The notes under the pieces are model-generated. The model saw nothing but the letters and a program-made list of their open reading frames with translations. It had not been told where the DNA came from and ran no database searches. Shown here one piece after another: positions 1 to 8,666 of a stretch of 47,780 nucleotides of DNA. Within the stretch, counting starts at the first letter, position 1, and each line of letters opens with the position of its first letter. This DNA comes from Rhizobiales bacterium CCH3-A5 (lineage in GTDB: Bacteria; Pseudomonadota; Alphaproteobacteria; Rhizobiales; Beijerinckiaceae): assembly GCA_001556025.1 (NCBI GenBank), contig LSIB01000065.1, forward strand, positions 1 to 47,780, read 5' to 3'. Both the position numbers and the translations under genes were made by a program.

Positions 1-48
1 CCCTCACCCCTGCCCCTCACCCCTGCCCCTCTCCCTCCGGGAGAGGGG
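1..48. repeat. Two 13-base direct repeats and a GC-rich hairpin
   Basis: The first 26 bases are two copies of CCCTCACCCCTGC. They run into a perfect 10-bp inverted repeat, CCCCTCTCCC (26-35) and GGGAGAGGGG (39-48), with a 3-base loop. The hairpin lies about 30 bases past the stop of the binding-protein gene and could end or protect its transcript. There is no clear T-run, so a terminator role is inference. Confidence 0.6.
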
Positions 49-76
49 TTCCCCGCGTCTCACTGGATAAAGGGCA

Positions 77-1672
77 TCATCTCACGAACTTCAGATCCAG
101 CCCCTTATAAAGCCCGCAGCCATAGATGTTGTGCGCCTTGAACGGAGCCAGCCGCGCCGAGGCCGCGATCTTCATCGGCTCGTGATAGAGCGGCAACCAG
201 ACGGCGGCCTCGTGAACCTGCGTCAGCACCTCGCCATAGGCCGAGGCGCGGTCGGCGTCGGTCAGCGCGGAGGAGCCCTTGGTCAAAAGCTCGTCGGTCC
301 TTGCATCCTTCCAGTTCATCCGGTTGGGCGTCGGCGCGTTGGTCGAGCGGAAATAGAGGTTCAGCGCATCACCGGCCGAGATGTAGGGGAAGCTCATCCC
401 GAACATGTCGAATTCCTGCGTGGCGAGCTTGCCCCAGGCGATGGTGGCGTCGAACAACTGGATGCGCAGATCGACGCCGATCTTGCGCAAATCGCCCTGG
501 ATCGCCTCCATCAGCTTTTGCCAGGTTGAGCCGGTGAAGCCGTAGACGATCGGCGAGAGCTTCTTGCCGTCCTTCATCCGGAAGCCGTCGGCGCCCTTCG
601 TCCAACCGGCCGCGTCGAGCACCTTGTTGGCCTCGGCCACGTCCGTCTTGATCAGCTTGGAGGTCAGCGCCTTGTTCCAGTCCAGCGCCTCGGTCGAGAT
701 GTAGGAATAGGCCGGCTCGACCTCGCCGAAATAGAGATTGTCGGCGATCGCCTTCTGGTCGACGGCCATCACGATGGCGCGGCGGACGGCGGGATCATTG
801 ACGCCCTCCTTGTCGATCTTGAAGCCGACAAAGTAAGTCCAGAACGCCTCTTTCGACTCGATCACCTTGAGGTTCCGGTTGGCCCGCAGCTGCGCCATGC
901 CGGAATAGGGCACGTATTGCGTGACCTGGCTCTGGTTGGTCATCACGGCGGCGAGCCGCGTGTTCTCCTCGGGCACGATGCGCCAGACGATCTCCTCGAT
1001 CTGCGCCGCTCCCTTGTTCTCGTAGATCGGCGGGCCCCATTTATAGGCTGCGTGCTTCTTCAGCCGGAACTCGTTGCGCGGCTTCCAGTCGCCCCAGCAA
1101 TAGGGCCCGGTGCCGTTGAAACCCTTGACGCCGAAATCGGCCCCCAGCGCCTCGACATTGGCCTTGTCGATGATGACGGCAAAACTCTGGGTGAGCTGGT
1201 AGAGCAGCTCCGAGAACGGCGCCTTCAGCTTGTACTCGATCGTCGTGTCGTCGGTGGCGACGATGTCCTCGACCTGCCCGGCGCGCCAGGCGACCGGCGA
1301 ACGCGTGGCGGGGTCGATCCAGCGCTTGATCGAATAGACCACGTCCTGCGCCGTCAGCTTCTTGCCGTCGCAGAAGGAGACGTCGTTGCGCAGCTTGAAG
1401 GTGTAGGTCTTGCCATCGGGCGAGGTCGTCCAGCTCGTGGCGATGCCGGGCTTGATCGTCGACATGTCGTGGTCGAGCGAGACCAGCGTGTCGCCCATCA
1501 TGAACAGGATTTCGGACGCCGCCCGCGCCGTCGAGCGATGCGGGTCATAGCGGTCGGAATCGACCTCGCGGACGATGGTGAGCGAAGCGTTCGAGCCTTG
1601 GGCAAGGGCTGGGCCGGAGAGGGCGGCGAGCCCGAGCAACGCCCCGGCGGCGATGGAAGTGAGATGTTTCAC
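77..1672 (-). CDS. ABC transporter substrate-binding protein, family 5 (peptide/nickel/opine type)
   Basis: A periplasmic solute-binding protein of 531 residues, the usual length for SBP family 5 (DppA/OppA type). Residues 1-24 form a Sec signal peptide with the cleavage motif ALA-Q. The family signature region with LRNDVSFCDGKKLTAQDV follows near residue 95. The start is GTG (1670-1672) with GGGGAG about 7 bases upstream. The gene lies 35 bases after the dppC-like permease and belongs to the same minus-strand operon. The neighbouring amidohydrolases suggest an amide, cyclic amide or short peptide ligand rather than ordinary nutrient peptides, but the ligand cannot be read from the sequence. 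The family call is firm. Confidence 0.93.
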   Translation of the reverse strand: MKHLTSIAAGALLGLAALSGPALAQGSNASLTIVREVDSDRYDPHRSTARAASEILFMMGDTLVSLDHDMSTIKPGIATSWTTSPDGKTYTFKLRNDVSFCDGKKLTAQDVVYSIKRWIDPATRSPVAWRAGQVEDIVATDDTTIEYKLKAPFSELLYQLTQSFAVIIDKANVEALGADFGVKGFNGTGPYCWGDWKPRNEFRLKKHAAYKWGPPIYENKGAAQIEEIVWRIVPEENTRLAAVMTNQSQVTQYVPYSGMAQLRANRNLKVIESKEAFWTYFVGFKIDKEGVNDPAVRRAIVMAVDQKAIADNLYFGEVEPAYSYISTEALDWNKALTSKLIKTDVAEANKVLDAAGWTKGADGFRMKDGKKLSPIVYGFTGSTWQKLMEAIQGDLRKIGVDLRIQLFDATIAWGKLATQEFDMFGMSFPYISAGDALNLYFRSTNAPTPNRMNWKDARTDELLTKGSSALTDADRASAYGEVLTQVHEAAVWLPLYHEPMKIAASARLAPFKAHNIYGCGLYKGLDLKFVR

Positions 1673-1707
1673 GCGCAGTCTCCCCTTTTTTGTTTCGTCG
1701 ATGGTGG

Positions 1708-2601
1708 TCAGGTGTTCCGCAGGCGCGGATCGAGCAGGTCTCGCAGCGCGTCGCCCAGCACATTGGCGCAGAGCACGATCATCACGATCATCAGGCTCGG
1801 CAGCATCGCGATGTGCGGCGCGAAGAACAAGGCGTCGCGCCCGAGCGACGCCATCATGCCGAGCTCGGCCTCCGGCGGACGCACGCCGAGGCCCAGAAAC
1901 GACAGCGCCGCCCCGATCAGGATAATCTGACCGAAGCGCAAGGTCAGGAAGACGAAAACCGAGGAGAGGCAGTTCAGCGCCAGATAGCGCCAGATCAGCG
2001 TCCGGTCCGACAGCCCGACCGCGCGGCCGGCCTCCATATAGTCCTGCCCCATCACCACGATGGCGGCCGAGCGGGTGATGCGCGCGACGTCCGGAATGGT
2101 CGCGATCGAGAGCGCGATCACGATCGCGGTCAGGCCCGGCCCGACGACGGCCGCCAGCGCCAGACCCAGCAGGATCGCCGGGAAGGAGAGCAGGATGTCG
2201 GCGAAGCGCATCACATAGGGGTCGATGCGGCGATAATAGGCGCTGAGCAGCCCGAACAGCGCGCCGATGCCGCCGCCGACGATGACCGAGGCGAGCCCCA
2301 TCACCAGCGTCAGCCGCGTGCCGTAGAGCAGGCGCGAAAGCATGTCACGGCCCTGCCCGTCCGTGCCGAGCCAGTATTGCGGCAGCGAGCCCTCGCTCCA
2401 GCGCGGCGGCACGAAGGGCCGGCGGGTGGTGTTGTAGGGATCGAAAGGCGCAAGCCAGGGCGCGAGGATCGCGGCGAGGCAGATCAGACCGAGCAGGATC
2501 GCGGCCGCCAGCGCCAGCCGGTCGCGCAGGATGCGCCGCAGCATCGGCGAGGCGATGCGGCGGCTTTTGGCCGGGGCTGCCGGGAGGGTCGCGTCAGCCA
2601 T
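1708..2601 (-). CDS. ABC transporter permease, DppC/OppC type
   Basis: Inner-membrane permease of a Dpp/Opp importer, 297 residues. An N-terminal cytoplasmic stretch is followed by a first membrane helix (LALAAAILLGLICLAAILA), the DppC-type periplasmic loop with LGTDGQGRDMLSRLLYGTR, and a five-helix permease core with the EAA-type loop near EAGRAVGLSDRTLIWRY. The start is the ATG at 2601 (MADATLPA). A longer frame starting at 2631 would lie entirely inside the upstream permease gene. The chosen start overlaps that gene's stop by 8 bases, which suggests translational coupling. It should pair with the DppB-like protein as a heterodimer. Confidence 0.93.
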   Translation of the reverse strand: MADATLPAAPAKSRRIASPMLRRILRDRLALAAAILLGLICLAAILAPWLAPFDPYNTTRRPFVPPRWSEGSLPQYWLGTDGQGRDMLSRLLYGTRLTLVMGLASVIVGGGIGALFGLLSAYYRRIDPYVMRFADILLSFPAILLGLALAAVVGPGLTAIVIALSIATIPDVARITRSAAIVVMGQDYMEAGRAVGLSDRTLIWRYLALNCLSSVFVFLTLRFGQIILIGAALSFLGLGVRPPEAELGMMASLGRDALFFAPHIAMLPSLMIVMIVLCANVLGDALRDLLDPRLRNT

Positions 2602-3538
2602 GCTTCTGCACCCTGGGATCGAGCGCGGCATAGAGCATGTCGACGATCAGGTTGATGCTGAGGAAGGCCAACGCCAGCACCAGGATCGCGCCCTGAGCCA
2701 GCGGGAAATCGCTCGCCAGGATCGCGCCGACGGCGAGCCGCCCGACGCCCGGCCATGAATAGATCGTCTCCGTGACGACCGCGCCGCCGAGCAGATAGCC
2801 CGCCTGCAGCCCGATCAGCGTGACGACCGGAATCAGCGCGTTGCGCAGCACGTGTTTCAGGATCACGACACGCTCCGACAGCCCCTTGGCGCGGGCGGTG
2901 CGGACATGATCGGCGTTCATCACCTCGAGCGCGGCGGTGCGCGTCATCCGCGCGATCGGCCCGATGAAGATGAGGCCGAGCGTCAGCGCCGGCAGCGCGA
3001 TCGAGGCCAGCCCCGACAGGCTCCAGAGCGGCCCGCCGCGCCCGATGAAGGGCAGCAGCTCCCACTGGTAGCCGACATATTGCATCAGGATCAGCCCGAT
3101 GAAGAACACCGGCGTCGAGACGCCGGCGACCGAGATCGCGATCACCAGCCTGTCGAGGAAACGGCCGCGATTGACGGCGGCGATGGTGCCGAGCGCGATG
3201 CCCACGGGAATGGCCCAGACGAGGCAGGCGAACATCAGTTCGACTGTCGGGCCGATCGCCTCGCCCAGATCCTCGGTGACGCGGGTGTTGGAGATCAGCG
3301 AGACGCCGAGATCGCCCTGCAGCACGCGGGCCATGTACCAGAAGAATTGCACCACGACCGGCCGGTCGAGGCCGAGATCCTTGCGGATTTCCGCGATTAG
3401 TTCGGGGCTCGCGGTGGGGCCCGCGATGATCGCGGCAGGATCGGCCGGAACGAGTTGAAGCAAAAGAAAGCCGAACAGAAGCACGCCGAACAGCACCGGC
3501 ACCGACAGCGCGAGGCGCGAGGCGACGTGGTTCAGCAT
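2594..3538 (-). CDS. ABC transporter permease, DppB/OppB type
   Basis: Inner-membrane permease of 314 residues. The N-terminus has the DppB-family start (LNHVASRLALSVPVLFGVLL), then the FLLLQLVPADPAA stretch and an EAA loop near ARAKGLSERVVILKHVLRNA. The C-terminus ends in LDPRVQKHG, typical of the family. It partners the DppC-like permease, whose start overlaps its stop. The ATP-binding subunits are not in this window. Transport is powered by a cognate or shared ATPase, which may be encoded left of the window. Confidence 0.94.
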   Translation of the reverse strand: MLNHVASRLALSVPVLFGVLLFGFLLLQLVPADPAAIIAGPTASPELIAEIRKDLGLDRPVVVQFFWYMARVLQGDLGVSLISNTRVTEDLGEAIGPTVELMFACLVWAIPVGIALGTIAAVNRGRFLDRLVIAISVAGVSTPVFFIGLILMQYVGYQWELLPFIGRGGPLWSLSGLASIALPALTLGLIFIGPIARMTRTAALEVMNADHVRTARAKGLSERVVILKHVLRNALIPVVTLIGLQAGYLLGGAVVTETIYSWPGVGRLAVGAILASDFPLAQGAILVLALAFLSINLIVDMLYAALDPRVQKHG

Positions 3539-3551
3539 CTACGCGCGCTCC

Positions 3552-3639
3552 CCGTCATTGCGAGCGCAGCGAAGCAATCCAGGGCGTTCGCGCAATCCCT
3601 CTGGATTGCTTCGTCGGCTTCGCCTCCTCGCAATGACGG
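3552..3639. repeat. Intergenic palindrome, family A, copy 1
   Basis: The left arm begins CCGTCATTGCGAGCGCAGCG and ends in CAATCCAG (3552-3582). The right arm (3601-3639) is its reverse complement except for a short insertion (TCGGCTTCGCC). It lies between the amidohydrolase stop (3645) and the permease start (3538) within the minus-strand operon. A perfect copy of the same family is at 7503-7582. The transcript can form a long stem. Confidence 0.85.
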
Positions 3640-3644
3640 CTTCA

Positions 3645-5270
3645 TCACGCCTCCGCCTCGAAAACGATCTTCCCGTCGAGGATCGTCATGTCGCAGCGGG
3701 TCTCGTGCAAGAGCTGTTCCGGCGTCGCCTGCGACAGGTCGCGCGAGAACACGGCGACGTCCGCCGCCATGCCCGGCAGCAGCCTGCCGCGATGGTTTTC
3801 GCAGCGGTTCACAAACGCCCCGAACTCGGTATAGGCGCAGATCGCCTCATCGATGGTGAGCGTCTGGTCGGGGCCGATCACCGTGCCGCGCGCGGTCTTG
3901 CGGGTCATCATGGTGTAGATGTTGGGCCAGATGTTCGCGTCGCAGACCGGCGCGTCGGAGGAGGCTGCCGGTTTCAGTCCGGCCGCGATCCAGTCGCGCA
4001 TCGGATAGGCCGGATGGACGCGCTCCGGCTCGAGCACCGCCAGATAGAGATCGCCGAAATCATAGTGGAAGATCGGCTGCGGCACGGGCTCGATGCCGAG
4101 GCGAACCATACGGGCGATCTGCTCCTTCGTGTTGAATCCGCAATGCTCGATGCGGTGGCGACGCTTCGGATCGGGGTGGTCGTGCAGCGCCTTCTCCATG
4201 GCGTTCAGCGTCTGCTCGATCGCGGCGTCGCCGATGGCGTGAACGGCGAGCTGATAGCCCATGGCGTGGTAGTCGCGGGTCAGGCCGTCCATTTCGCTGT
4301 CTTCCAGACAGAAGATGCCGTTCGTCTCCGGTTCGCCGAGATAGGGCTCGCTCATCGCCGCCGTCCGCCCGCCGGCCGAGCCGTCGGTGAAGATTTTCAC
4401 CGGCCCGACGCTGAGCCAGGCGTCACCCGCGCCGGTGACCAGCCCGTCGGCATAGGCTTGGGAGACGATGCCGTTATGGCCGCCGAGCAGGCACATATTG
4501 GTGCGCACGGGCAGGCGGCCGGTGCGCTTGGCGGTGCGATAGGCCGCGACCTCGCGATACTGCGAACGCATGCCCACGGCGGCGTCCATCACGCTGGTGA
4601 TGCCGAACTGGTTGCAATAAAGTCCGGCCCGCTCGATCGCCGCGACGAGCTCCTCGTCGGTCGGGTCGGGGATCACCTTCTTGATCGGATCGCGGCCATT
4701 CTCGGCCATCAGCCCGGTTAGCGAGCCGTTGACCTGCTCAATCGCGCCGCCGGGCGGAACCGGCGTGGTCTCGTCGACGCCGGCCAGCTTCAAGGCCAGC
4801 GAATTGGCGACCGAAAGATGGCCGCAGGCGCGCACGATGTAGACCGGATTGTTCGGGGCGGCGCGGTCGAGTTCCGTGCGGTGCGGATGGCGCTTCACAT
4901 CGAGCTCGAAATGGTCGTAGCCGCGCGCCAGAACCCATTCGCCGGGCTTCGCCTTGGCTGCGGCCGCCGCGATCATCTCGAGCAGCCCGTCGAGCGTGCG
5001 CACGAAGCGCGGCCGGATATCCAGCTCCTTCATCGTCAGCCCGAGCGGCAGCAGATGCAGATGCGCTTCGTAGAGCCCCGGCGTCGCCATGCGCCCGGCG
5101 AGGTCGATCACCCTGGTGTTGGGGCCGATCAGCGGTTCGAGTTCGGCGGCCGACCCTGTCGCCAGCACCTTTCCGGCCCAGAGCGCGACCGCCGTGGCAT
5201 AGCCCTCCTTCAGCCCGAGATAGACGGGGCCGTTGCGGAGAACGATATCGGCCTTGGGCAGAGCGACCAT
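3645..5270 (-). CDS. Amidohydrolase family 3 (YtcJ-like)
   Basis: Predicted cytoplasmic metal-dependent hydrolase of 541 residues, the normal size for this family. After a short beta-sandwich start (VLRNGPVYLG) the HxH metal-binding pair appears at H70 and H72 (YEAHLHLLP). Further metal or substrate histidines are in AVHAIGDAA and RIEHCGF, and the late aspartate is in ASSDAPVCD. The C-terminus returns to the composite domain with LLPGMAADVAVFSRDL. Family members hydrolyse amides, N-formyl or N-acyl groups. It is downstream of the DUF3830 gene and upstream of the permeases, so it probably acts on the imported compound or a derivative. The specific substrate is unknown. Confidence 0.9.
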   Translation of the reverse strand: MVALPKADIVLRNGPVYLGLKEGYATAVALWAGKVLATGSAAELEPLIGPNTRVIDLAGRMATPGLYEAHLHLLPLGLTMKELDIRPRFVRTLDGLLEMIAAAAAKAKPGEWVLARGYDHFELDVKRHPHRTELDRAAPNNPVYIVRACGHLSVANSLALKLAGVDETTPVPPGGAIEQVNGSLTGLMAENGRDPIKKVIPDPTDEELVAAIERAGLYCNQFGITSVMDAAVGMRSQYREVAAYRTAKRTGRLPVRTNMCLLGGHNGIVSQAYADGLVTGAGDAWLSVGPVKIFTDGSAGGRTAAMSEPYLGEPETNGIFCLEDSEMDGLTRDYHAMGYQLAVHAIGDAAIEQTLNAMEKALHDHPDPKRRHRIEHCGFNTKEQIARMVRLGIEPVPQPIFHYDFGDLYLAVLEPERVHPAYPMRDWIAAGLKPAASSDAPVCDANIWPNIYTMMTRKTARGTVIGPDQTLTIDEAICAYTEFGAFVNRCENHRGRLLPGMAADVAVFSRDLSQATPEQLLHETRCDMTILDGKIVFEAEA

Positions 5271-5413
5271 GGGTTTGGTTCCTTCCGGAACGAAATCATG
5301 GCCCGATTGCGACAGGGCGGCAATCCGCGCGCTGCGCTAATTTTCGGCGGGGCGGCGCAAGATTCTGCTGGCGGCCGCGTCGGCGTTCCCACGACGGTGA
5401 CGAACACCCTGAA

Positions 5414-5513
5414 CCGTCATCCCGGGCTTGCCCCGGGATCCATTCCAAAGCGCCGTCGAGCCTTTTGATGGATCCCGGAGCTGCGCTGCTGCGCGGCTTG
5501 TCCGGGATGACGG
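5414..5513. repeat. Intergenic palindrome, family B, copy 1
   Basis: The arms are CCGTCATCCCGGGC... and ...GTCCGGGATGACGG, with inner complementary blocks GGGATCCAT and ATGGATCCC. The element fills much of the 281-base gap between the DUF3830 stop and the start of the family 3 amidohydrolase. A related copy is at 13557-13656. The remainder of the gap shows no gene; a promoter for the amidohydrolase-permease half of the operon could lie there but none is clear. Confidence 0.85.
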
Positions 5514-5551
5514 CGAGGCTATGGCTTCGACAGTGAATCGAGGCCGAAAAC

Positions 5552-5965
5552 TCAGGCCAGCTCGAACCTGATATCCTGCGCGCCTTCCCAAAGCGTCTTG
5601 CGGCCGAGCGGGTAGATGTTCTCCAGCCCCGAGGTCAGGGTGATGAAGTGGTTGCCGGCGAGCTGGCCCATCTTGCTGGCGAAATGCACGCCGCCATAGG
5701 CGAGCAGTATCTCTGTCTCGCTGATGCCGCCGGGATAGAGGATGATCTGGCCGGGCGCGGGATAGCTCGTATGGTTTTCGTAACCGACACCGAAATCGAG
5801 CTCGCCGAGCGGCATCCAGACGCCCTCGCCAGACCAGCGCACATGCACGATCTTCGAGACGAACGGCATATGGCGCAGGAAGGCGGCGCATGTCTTGGGC
5901 GCGGCCTCCAGCTCAAGCCTGGCGTCGAAGGTGAAGGGGCCGGCGGTGACGATCAGCTTGCTCAT
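5552..5965 (-). CDS. DUF3830 family protein (cyclophilin-like fold)
   Basis: Small protein of 137 residues matching DUF3830 along its length: a start like SKLIVTAGPFTF, then VRWSGEGVWMPLG, GYENHTSYPAPGQIILYPG and ISETEILLAYGGVHFASK. The family is assigned a cyclophilin-like beta-barrel fold but has no established reaction. The start chosen is the ATG at 5965. A frame opening at 6007 would add 14 residues not expected in the family. It sits between two amidohydrolase genes in the same orientation, the sort of setting in which I recall this family (near hydantoinase-type or amidohydrolase genes). A supporting role such as an isomerase or ring-opening accessory is inference only. Confidence 0.87.
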   Translation of the reverse strand: MSKLIVTAGPFTFDARLELEAAPKTCAAFLRHMPFVSKIVHVRWSGEGVWMPLGELDFGVGYENHTSYPAPGQIILYPGGISETEILLAYGGVHFASKMGQLAGNHFITLTSGLENIYPLGRKTLWEGAQDIRFELA

Positions 5966-6046
5966 GAGGTCGGACTTTCGCGGTTCTGGAGGTTTCGGCA
6001 ATGACATTGGCGGCGTCGTTCGGCAATCGCCGGTCGGCGTGATTTT

Positions 6047-7489
6047 TCAGCAGCAGCCCAGCCGCATCGCATAGTGGCCGGCGATAGCGCGCTCCAGCGC
6101 CGGCAAGGCCGCCTGCAAGCCGGCGCGGTCCTTCAGGCCGGCGCGGTAATGCGCCCGCAACTCGCGATGTGCCGCGTCGAGGTCGACGCCCAAAACCTTG
6201 CCGTCGGCGACGATGCTGCGGCCCGCGACGATCAGCTCGCGGATATGGCTGCGGCTGGCGCGGGCGAAGAGCAGGTCGAGCGGATCGACCTCGGTCAAGG
6301 CGTCCTCGTCGAGCGCTGCGCGATCGACGACCAGCAGGTCGGCGGCCATGCCGGGCTCAAGTTTTCCGCCGGCCGGCGCGCTCAGGGCCTCGCGCCCGTT
6401 TTCCAGCGCGATCCTTAGCATGCGCTCAGGCCCGCCTGCGCTGTCAAAACCCCAGCCGCCATGCAGCGCCCAGAGCAGGCGAACCTCCCGCAGCGCATCG
6501 TCATCCTCGTCGAAGGCCTGCCCGTCGACGCCCATCGCAACCTTGCAGCCGGCCTTCAGCATCGCCTCGACCGGCGCGATGCCGGAGCGCAGATGGAAGT
6601 TCGACGAGGAATTGACGACGATGGTGCAGCCGGCTTCGGCGATCATCTCCAGTTCGTCGGGTTTTGCCCAGACGCAATGGGCCAGCGTCAGCCGGGGCGA
6701 CAGCAGGCCGATGTCGCGCCAGTGCCGCACCAGACCTTGGCGGTATTCGCGGTCGGCCCATTGGCGCTGGTATTGTGTCTCGAAGAGATGCGTGGTGACG
6801 CGCCGCCCACTCAGCGCCGAGGCCTCGGCGATGGCGCGCCAGAACGGCTCTGACACCCATTGCGGCCCGTTGGGCGCATATTGCACATCGACCATCGGGC
6901 CCCGCACGGCGGCCGCGACCTCGTCGACCAGCGCGAGCTGGTCGCGGAAAGGCGTCATCGGTCCGAGGAAGCGTCGGCCGATCTCGGCTGCGATCTCCGG
7001 CTCCAGCGCCGCCACGACCGGATCGGCCGGGCCGTAGACCAGCGGGTTCTGGTCCCGCATGCCGACGCCGAAGGCGATGCGGACGCCGATATCGCGGGCG
7101 GCGCGCGCGACCTCGCCTGCCTCGGTGACGAGGTCGGTCAGTCCCTGCGGCCGCACGCAATGGACCATCACGGCCCCTTGCCCGCCGAGCGCGGCGCGGC
7201 CGAGCGGCGCGAGCGCGGCGAGGTAGGCGTCGGCGGGGGCCAGCAGCGCCAGCCGGTGCAGCCAGATCTCCAGCGGCTTGCCGAAGCCGCCGACCGATGA
7301 GTTGCGCATCGGTCGGGCGTGGTCGTGCGCGTTGACCAGCGCCGGCATCAGGATGGTGTCGGGGAAATCGCCTGCGCCGTCGTCGGCTATCGATGAGATC
7401 ACGCCACCAGCGATCGTCAGCGCCAGCTCGCCCCGGCTGCCGCGCGCATCGAGGCCCGAACGACTCTTCAATATGCGGTTCTGCGTCAT
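6047..7489 (-). CDS. Amidohydrolase (chlorohydrolase/deaminase type)
   Basis: Predicted zinc- or iron-dependent deaminase or amidohydrolase of 480 residues. The HxH pair is H55 and H57 (LVNAHDHARP). The third histidine lies in TTHLFETQYQ, the fourth in LTLAHCVW, and the late metal aspartate in AMGVDGQAFDEDDD. The motif NSSSNFHLRSG matches the ATZ/TRZ and guanine-deaminase group. The C-terminal barrel-return segment is GKLEPGMAADLLVVDR. It is the first gene of the minus-strand transporter locus, 81 bases before the DUF3830 gene. Substrates in this group are mostly nitrogen heterocycles, which fits a nitrogen-compound catabolic locus. The exact substrate is unresolved. Confidence 0.9.
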   Translation of the reverse strand: MTQNRILKSRSGLDARGSRGELALTIAGGVISSIADDGAGDFPDTILMPALVNAHDHARPMRNSSVGGFGKPLEIWLHRLALLAPADAYLAALAPLGRAALGGQGAVMVHCVRPQGLTDLVTEAGEVARAARDIGVRIAFGVGMRDQNPLVYGPADPVVAALEPEIAAEIGRRFLGPMTPFRDQLALVDEVAAAVRGPMVDVQYAPNGPQWVSEPFWRAIAEASALSGRRVTTHLFETQYQRQWADREYRQGLVRHWRDIGLLSPRLTLAHCVWAKPDELEMIAEAGCTIVVNSSSNFHLRSGIAPVEAMLKAGCKVAMGVDGQAFDEDDDALREVRLLWALHGGWGFDSAGGPERMLRIALENGREALSAPAGGKLEPGMAADLLVVDRAALDEDALTEVDPLDLLFARASRSHIRELIVAGRSIVADGKVLGVDLDAAHRELRAHYRAGLKDRAGLQAALPALERAIAGHYAMRLGCC

Positions 7490-7502
7490 GGCGAGACCCT
7501 AT

Positions 7503-7582
7503 CCGTCATTGCGAGCGCAGCGAAGCAATCCAGCGTCTCGCCCTACGTTTCCTGGATTGCTTCGCTGCGCTCGCAATGACGG
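7503..7582. repeat. Intergenic palindrome, family A, copy 2 (perfect 31-bp arms)
   Basis: A perfect inverted repeat: left arm 7503-7533 and right arm 7552-7582, with an 18-base loop. It begins CCGTCATTGCGAGCGCAGCG. It separates the patatin stop (7596) from the amidohydrolase start (7489), both on the minus strand, and so marks the boundary between the bdhA-patatin unit and the transporter locus. It could reduce read-through, but there is no U-tract to prove termination. Confidence 0.9.
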
Positions 7583-7595
7583 GACAGGCGGGACC

Positions 7596-8666
7596 TCACG
7601 AGATCGCCTCCTTCAGATCGAGCGTGCCGACCTTGCCGATCGCCTCGTAATTGCGCTTGAGCCAGCGTTTGGCGGCGCTGCGGCCCATGTCGCGCAGGCG
7701 CAGAAGGAAATCCCAGTCGGAGTTCAGTCGCGAGGACGAGGTCAATTGCGCGAGCGGCGCGCCGCCGTCGATCCGGTGCATCAGCACGCGCTTGTACTCA
7801 TCGGTCGGCAGCTTGCCGGCATCGACCAGCCGGTTGACGAAATCGATCGCGCGCAGTTCGCGCAGCAGCGAAGCGTTGAAGGTGATCTCGTTCAGCCGGT
7901 CCTGGATCTCGCGCGCCTTGGTCGGCAGAGCCTTTCGCTGCAGCGGATTGATCTGCACCAGCATGATGTCGTCGCAATGAGCCTCGTAGAACAGCGGGAA
8001 CAGCGCCGGATTACCCATATAGCCGCCGTCCCAATAGGCCTGCCCGCCGATCTTCACCGCCTGGAACAGCAGCGGCAGGCAGGCCGAGGCCATCAGATGA
8101 TCGGGCGTCAGCTCTTGCCCATTGAAGACCTTGATCTTGCCGGTGCGGACGTTCGTCGCCGCGATGAACAGCTTGACCGCGGTGCAGCCACGCACCTTGT
8201 CGAAGTCGATCAACTCCGAGATCACCCCGCGCAGCGGATTGATGTTGAGCGGATTGATGTCGTAGGGGCTCGCCACCTTCGAGAACATCTCGAACCAGAT
8301 CAGGCCGGGCGGCGTGCCGCTGCTGCCCCAGGCCCCGAGCAGCGTGTCGATCAGCGAGCGCTGCGAGCCGCCATATTTGCCGTCGACGCTGATCGCCCGC
8401 CAGAACGTCTCCAGCTTGGCGCGCGCGCCGTCAGCGCCGCCCTCGATCCAGCCTTCCGCGACCACGACGGCGTTCATCGCGCCGGCGCTGGTGCCCGACA
8501 GCGCCTCGATGGCGAGCCGGCCATCTTCCAGGATCGCGTCGAGCACGCCCCAGGTGAAGGCGCCATGCGCGCCGCCGCCCTGCAGCGCGAGCGACACCGT
8601 CTTCTGCGCCTTGGGGCCGGCGAGTCCGTTGACCTGCGCCGAACTGGGCTTGCGCCGGCCGGTCAC
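7596..8666 (-). CDS. Patatin-like phospholipase / acyl hydrolase
   Basis: Serine acyl hydrolase of 356 residues. The oxyanion-hole motif QGGGAHG is at residues 29-35, the nucleophile elbow GTSAG gives Ser60, and the DGG motif gives Asp213, completing the patatin Ser-Asp dyad. No signal peptide or membrane helix is visible, so it is likely cytoplasmic. The start is the GTG at 8666, which overlaps the bdhA stop by 4 bases (GTGA). The in-frame sequence further upstream is only an out-of-frame reading of bdhA. Coupling to 3-hydroxybutyrate dehydrogenase suggests a role in polyhydroxybutyrate or acyl-ester turnover, such as an ester hydrolase feeding 3-hydroxybutyrate. That role is inference; phospholipase activity is the alternative. 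Confidence 0.9.
   Translation of the reverse strand: MTGRRKPSSAQVNGLAGPKAQKTVSLALQGGGAHGAFTWGVLDAILEDGRLAIEALSGTSAGAMNAVVVAEGWIEGGADGARAKLETFWRAISVDGKYGGSQRSLIDTLLGAWGSSGTPPGLIWFEMFSKVASPYDINPLNINPLRGVISELIDFDKVRGCTAVKLFIAATNVRTGKIKVFNGQELTPDHLMASACLPLLFQAVKIGGQAYWDGGYMGNPALFPLFYEAHCDDIMLVQINPLQRKALPTKAREIQDRLNEITFNASLLRELRAIDFVNRLVDAGKLPTDEYKRVLMHRIDGGAPLAQLTSSSRLNSDWDFLLRLRDMGRSAAKRWLKRNYEAIGKVGTLDLKEAIS

Noticed and set aside
1708..3538. Search for ATPase genes of the Dpp-type importer next to the permeases.
   Set aside because: No Walker A or ABC signature was found anywhere in 1-7600. The ATPase, if linked, lies left of the window.
3552..7582. Repeated palindromes as a possible CRISPR array.
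   Set aside because: The copies are isolated, far apart and not separated by regular spacers; they are single inverted repeats.
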